A DNA stretch of 64,000 bases, taken from Micromonospora sp. WMMD882. GTDB lineage: Bacteria > Actinomycetota > Actinomycetes > Mycobacteriales > Micromonosporaceae. The stretch is from assembly GCF_027497255.1 (NCBI RefSeq), contig NZ_CP114903.1:5828001-5892000 (forward strand), given 5' to 3'. Positions 61,239 to 64,000 of the stretch are shown here, one piece after another (the first letter of the stretch is position 1; every line of letters begins with the position of its first letter). The notes beneath the pieces are model-generated. The model ran no database searches, was not told the DNA's origin, and worked only from the letters and a program-made list of their open reading frames with translations. Position numbers and translations under genes: made by a program.

Positions 61239-61244
61239 TAGCGT
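61239..61244 (+). promoter_or_regulatory. -10 box TAGCGT before the MFS gene
   Basis: TAGCGT lies 8 nt before GTG 61253 with no Shine-Dalgarno sequence; candidate leaderless start. Confidence 0.45.
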
Positions 61245-61252
61245 GTGGGTAC

Positions 61253-62497
61253 GTGGCCTCGACACTTTCGGTCCTCACCCGGAACCGCGACTTCCGCATC
61301 CTCTTCCTCGCCGAGTTGGTGGTCTTCGGCGCGGACTGGTTCGTCATGGTGCCGCTGCTGGTGCTCCTGCCGGAGTTGACCGGCAGCGGGGTGTGGGGCG
61401 CGCTGGTGCTCGCCCTGGACACCGGGGTCCTGGCGTTGCTGCTGCCGTACACCGGCACCATCGCCGACCGCTTCGACCGCCGGAAGATCCTCATGTCGGC
61501 GAACGCCGCCGCCCTGGCCGGCGCGCTGCTCCTGCTGGCGGTACGCGGCGCCGGCGCGGCCCTGGTGGCCATGCTGGCGATCTCGGTGATCGCGGTGGCG
61601 AAGGCGTTCTACTCGCCGGCCGCCCAGGCGGCCCTGCCGAACGTGCTCGACCCGGACGAGTTGGCCGCCGGCAACGCGGTCGCCGGGTCGGCGTGGGGCA
61701 CGATGACCGTGGTGGGCGCATCCCTCGGTGGCGTGATCAGCGCCGCCTTCGGCCCGTACGCCTGCTTCTGGATCGCGGCGGTCGGCCTGGTGGTGGCGGC
61801 GGGGTTGACCGCGTTGATCCGCCGGCCGTTGCAGGCGCCCCGCGACCGGGCCGAGCCGGCCCAGCGGACCTGGGTGGCGATCGCCGAGGCGCTGCGGTAC
61901 ATCGGGCAGCGGCCCCGGGTGCTGGCCCTGGTCACGGTGAAGTCGGCGGTCGGCCTCGGCAACGGGGTGCTCACCGTCTTTCCCCTGCTCGCCGGCCTGT
62001 ACGGGGTGGGCGCGATCGGCACCGGACTGTTGTTCGCGGTGCGGGGCGCGGGGGCGCTGGTCGGTCCGATCCTGATGCGCCGGGTGCTGACCAACCGCCG
62101 CTGGCTGCTGACCGGGCTGGCGCTGTCCATGTCCACGTACGGGCTGGCCTACGTGGGGGTGTCGCTGACCACCTGGTTCCCGCTGGTGCTGGCGCTGGTG
62201 TTCGTGGCGCACTTCGCCGGCGGCAGCAACTGGGTGATGTCGAACTTCGCCCTTCAGGGTGAGGTGCCGGACCGGCTGCGCGGCCGGATCTTCGCCACCG
62301 ACATGATGCTGGCCACGCTCGCCATCTCGGTCAGCCAACTGGTGGTCGCGGCGCTTGTGGACTCCGTCGACGAGCGGGTGGTGCTGGCCGGGTGCGGGCT
62401 GACCACCGTGGTGTACGCCGTCGGCTGGCGGATCGCCACCCGCAGGCTGTCGCTGTCCGACCGGCCCTCGGTGACCGACCCGGTGACCTCCGGCTGA
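61253..62497 (+). CDS. MFS transporter
   Basis: 414 aa, GTG start. It has about twelve hydrophobic helices. The loop between helices 2 and 3, TIADRFDRRKILMSANAAAL, is the major-facilitator signature (G-X-X-X-D-R-X-G/D-R-R type). Typical also are PAAQAALPNVLDPDELAAGNA and GSAWGTMTVVGASLGGVISA. This subgroup resembles drug or enterobactin exporters. Length is normal and no accessory domain is present. The TAGCGT box 8 nt upstream suggests its own promoter, independent of the RND gene. Substrate unknown. Confidence 0.9.
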   Translation: MASTLSVLTRNRDFRILFLAELVVFGADWFVMVPLLVLLPELTGSGVWGALVLALDTGVLALLLPYTGTIADRFDRRKILMSANAAALAGALLLLAVRGAGAALVAMLAISVIAVAKAFYSPAAQAALPNVLDPDELAAGNAVAGSAWGTMTVVGASLGGVISAAFGPYACFWIAAVGLVVAAGLTALIRRPLQAPRDRAEPAQRTWVAIAEALRYIGQRPRVLALVTVKSAVGLGNGVLTVFPLLAGLYGVGAIGTGLLFAVRGAGALVGPILMRRVLTNRRWLLTGLALSMSTYGLAYVGVSLTTWFPLVLALVFVAHFAGGSNWVMSNFALQGEVPDRLRGRIFATDMMLATLAISVSQLVVAALVDSVDERVVLAGCGLTTVVYAVGWRIATRRLSLSDRPSVTDPVTSG

Positions 62498-62518
62498 GCC
62501 CGGTCACCGGCCGACCCC

Positions 62519-62524
62519 TAGCAT
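62519..62524 (+). promoter_or_regulatory. -10 box TAGCAT, probable leaderless thrB
   Basis: TAGCAT ends 6 nt before GTG 62531, with no ribosome-binding site in between. Confidence 0.5.
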
Positions 62525-62530
62525 GAACGC

Positions 62531-63475
62531 GTGCCCGTGAACTTCGCCACCGGCCCGGTCCGTGTCCGGGTGCCCGCGACCAGCGCCAACCTGGGTCCCG
62601 GGTTCGACGCGTTGGGTCTCGCGCTCGGCCTGTACGACGACGTGGCCGCCGAGGTGACCGCCGGCGGGGTACGGGTGGGGGTGACCGGTCAGGGCGCCGG
62701 CGAACTGCCCCACGACGACGGCCACCTGGTGGTGACGGCGATGCGGGCCGCCTTCGACGTCCTCGGCGACCAGCCCGCCGGGCTGTCTGTGGAGTGCGTG
62801 AACCGGATCCCGCAGGCCCGGGGGCTGGGCTCCTCGTCGGCGGCGATCGTGGCCGGGGTCCTGCTGGCCCGGGCGCTGGTGGTCGACGGGACGGACCGGC
62901 TCGACGACGCCGGGGCGCTGCGGCTGGCCGCCGAGATCGAGGGCCACCCGGACAATGTCGCGCCCTGCCTGCTCGGCGGCTTCACGGTGGCCTGGACGGA
63001 GCCGTCCGGGGCGCGGGCGGTGTCGCTCACGCCGGCCGAGGGGGTGTGCCCGACGGTGTTCGTGCCGGACGAGCGGGGGCTGACCGCGACCGCCCGGGCG
63101 GCGCTGCCGTCGACGGTGCCGCACGCCGACGCCGCGCTGACCGCCGGTCGGGCCGCGCTGCTGGTGCACGCGCTGACCGCCGCGCCGGGGCTGCTGCTGC
63201 CGGCGACCGAGGACCGGCTGCACCAGCACTACCGGGCGGCCGGCATGCCGGCGACGTACGAGCTGGTCAGCGCGCTGCGTGCGGCCGGTGTGGCGGCCGT
63301 GGTCAGTGGGGCCGGGCCGACCGTGTTGGCGCTGGCCGAGCCCCCGGCGGACCTGGAGTCGGGAACAGGATGGCAGGTCTGGCGGTTGCCGGTGGATGTC
63401 GGCGGAGCACGGGTCGCACGGGGTAGACTGGGACACGCCGAGCGGGACCCTGTTGCCGCAGGTCGCATGAGTTGA
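62531..63475 (+). CDS. thrB: Homoserine kinase
   Basis: 314 aa from GTG 62531; GTG 62537 is an alternative. A GHMP kinase: VRVPATSANLGPGFDALGLAL at the N-terminus (quoted in outline), the ATP loop PQARGLGSSSAAIVAG, EIEGHPDNVAPCLLGGFTVA and the C-terminal ALRAAGVAAVVSGAGPTVLAL. It phosphorylates homoserine to give the substrate of ThrC. It is separated from hom and thrC by two exporter genes, so coordinated expression would need a shared regulator or a long transcript. rho follows. Confidence 0.96.
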   Translation: MPVNFATGPVRVRVPATSANLGPGFDALGLALGLYDDVAAEVTAGGVRVGVTGQGAGELPHDDGHLVVTAMRAAFDVLGDQPAGLSVECVNRIPQARGLGSSSAAIVAGVLLARALVVDGTDRLDDAGALRLAAEIEGHPDNVAPCLLGGFTVAWTEPSGARAVSLTPAEGVCPTVFVPDERGLTATARAALPSTVPHADAALTAGRAALLVHALTAAPGLLLPATEDRLHQHYRAAGMPATYELVSALRAAGVAAVVSGAGPTVLALAEPPADLESGTGWQVWRLPVDVGGARVARGRLGHAERDPVAAGRMS

Positions 63476-63771
63476 TTACGCTCTAGACTTAGCACAGCCG
63501 CGAAGCATGCGATCTCTCTGCGGGTCGGCGCACCCCCGAAGCTCTCGGCGGTCAGTCCGTCTCACCCCTGCCTAGGCCTACGCCGCACCGCAGTCTCCAC
63601 AGGTCGCCGCAGACGGCGAGACCTGCTCACCGGCGTGGGTGAGGCGGGAACCCGACCGGCTGCTGTGTCACACTCCCGCGGCGCGTCATGCGACACGGGT
63701 GCACCGAGGCCGCCCGGCCACCTGAGCTTTTCGACTCCGGGCAGCCCCGGCCTATCGAGGGAAGGAATCCA
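63476..63771 (+). promoter_or_regulatory. Long 5' leader of rho
   Basis: About 296 bp without a gene. A TAGACT box at 63484-63489 (another at 63424-63429 inside thrB) could start a roughly 280-nt leader. Long leaders before rho are common and often carry autoregulatory attenuation. No strong -35 box or intrinsic terminator is obvious to me. Confidence 0.45.
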
Positions 63772-64000
63772 TTGAGCGACACCACCGACGTGACGTCGGA
63801 TGTTTCCAACGTCGCTGGCGAAGCCACCGCCGCCGCCCCCGTCCGTCGTCGGCGCAGTGGCACGGGCCTGTCGGCGATGCTCCTGCCGGAGCTGCAGAGT
63901 CTGGCCGCGTCGCTCGGCATCTCGGGCACCGCGCGGATGCGCAAGGGCGAGCTGATCAGCGCCATCACGGAGCGGCAGTCCGGCGGCGCCGCCGCCGGGG
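63772..64000 (+). CDS. rho: Transcription termination factor Rho, N-terminal fragment (runs off window)
   Basis: The TTG at 63772 is preceded by GAGGGAAGGA at 6 nt and starts LSDTTDVTSDVSN. The visible 76 residues contain the Rho N-terminal SAP-like domain (LSAMLLPELQSLAASLGIS and MRKGELISAITERQSGG). The actinobacterial order hom-thrC-thrB-rho supports the call. Actinobacterial Rho has a long charged insertion after this point, beyond the window. Rho is the hexameric helicase that ends transcription. The 3' part, with RNA-binding and ATPase domains, is not seen. Confidence 0.92.
   Translation, partial: MSDTTDVTSDVSNVAGEATAAAPVRRRRSGTGLSAMLLPELQSLAASLGISGTARMRKGELISAITERQSGGAAAG

Overview
This 64 kb window is chromosomal DNA from a very GC-rich actinobacterium. 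Gene content and style point to Micromonosporaceae, probably Micromonospora or a close relative: GTG and TTG starts are common, many starts lack a Shine-Dalgarno sequence, intergenic palindromes are long, and a CBM2/GH18 chitinase and a sigK-rskA locus are present. The genus is an inference from sequence character, not from a search. I see about 53 protein genes (the first and last cut by the window edges) and one tRNA. There is no intact insertion sequence, CRISPR array, prophage or large biosynthetic cluster.

Layout. 1-5.1 kb: end of a sensor histidine kinase, an HtrA-type membrane protease (an order like mprB-pepD of mycobacteria), a GT4 glycosyltransferase and a transmembrane Ser/Thr kinase. 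5.1-5.8 kb: non-coding, with a 15-bp inverted repeat bounding a 127-bp element. 5.8-13.1 kb: patatin phospholipase, acyltransferase, CutA, a giant zinc-ribbon polytopic membrane protein, pterin dehydratase and an FHA protein. 13.3-15.4 kb: a translationally coupled pair, a guanidine-modifying enzyme and ornithine aminotransferase, read as arginine to ornithine to glutamate semialdehyde. 15.4-16.1 kb: a repeat- and palindrome-rich gap. 16.1-22.7 kb: a repeat-containing membrane protein, then three glycosyltransferases and GalE. 22.8-30 kb: two antibiotic-kinase-fold proteins around a Nei/Fpg glycosylase, a WGR/beta-propeller protein, a CoA-disulfide-reductase-like flavoprotein and a YbdK-type ligase. 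30-37 kb: a YidC paralogue, secreted chitinase, DedA protein, secreted beta-trefoil lectin, TreS-like GH13 enzyme and FabG-like SDR. 37-43.2 kb: small membrane proteins, a Gfo/Idh oxidoreductase and the sigK locus (sigK, rskA, fasciclin lipoprotein, membrane molybdopterin oxidoreductase). 43.2-49.1 kb: DUF2795 protein, erythromycin-esterase-family protein, MMPL exporter with its TetR repressor and double operator, a stand-alone LigD-type polymerase domain and tRNA-Arg(CCG). 49.4-51.9 kb: an IS630-transposase-derived protein and a DUF3105/DUF305 pair. 52-64 kb: the housekeeping run argS, lysA, hom, thrC, (RND exporter, MFS exporter), thrB, rho.

The strongest regulatory reading is at the sigK locus. 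Two sequences match the mycobacterial SigK promoter (CCATCC, 16-17 nt, CGAAtc), one before sigK and one before the fasciclin lipoprotein, which suggests autoregulation plus control of an MPT83-like product. Other points of interest are eight genes with a TANNNT box 6-8 nt before the start codon (probable leaderless mRNAs), a pentapeptide-like array built from 75-bp DNA repeats, a transposase relic that has lost catalytic residues, and several long perfect hairpins between genes.
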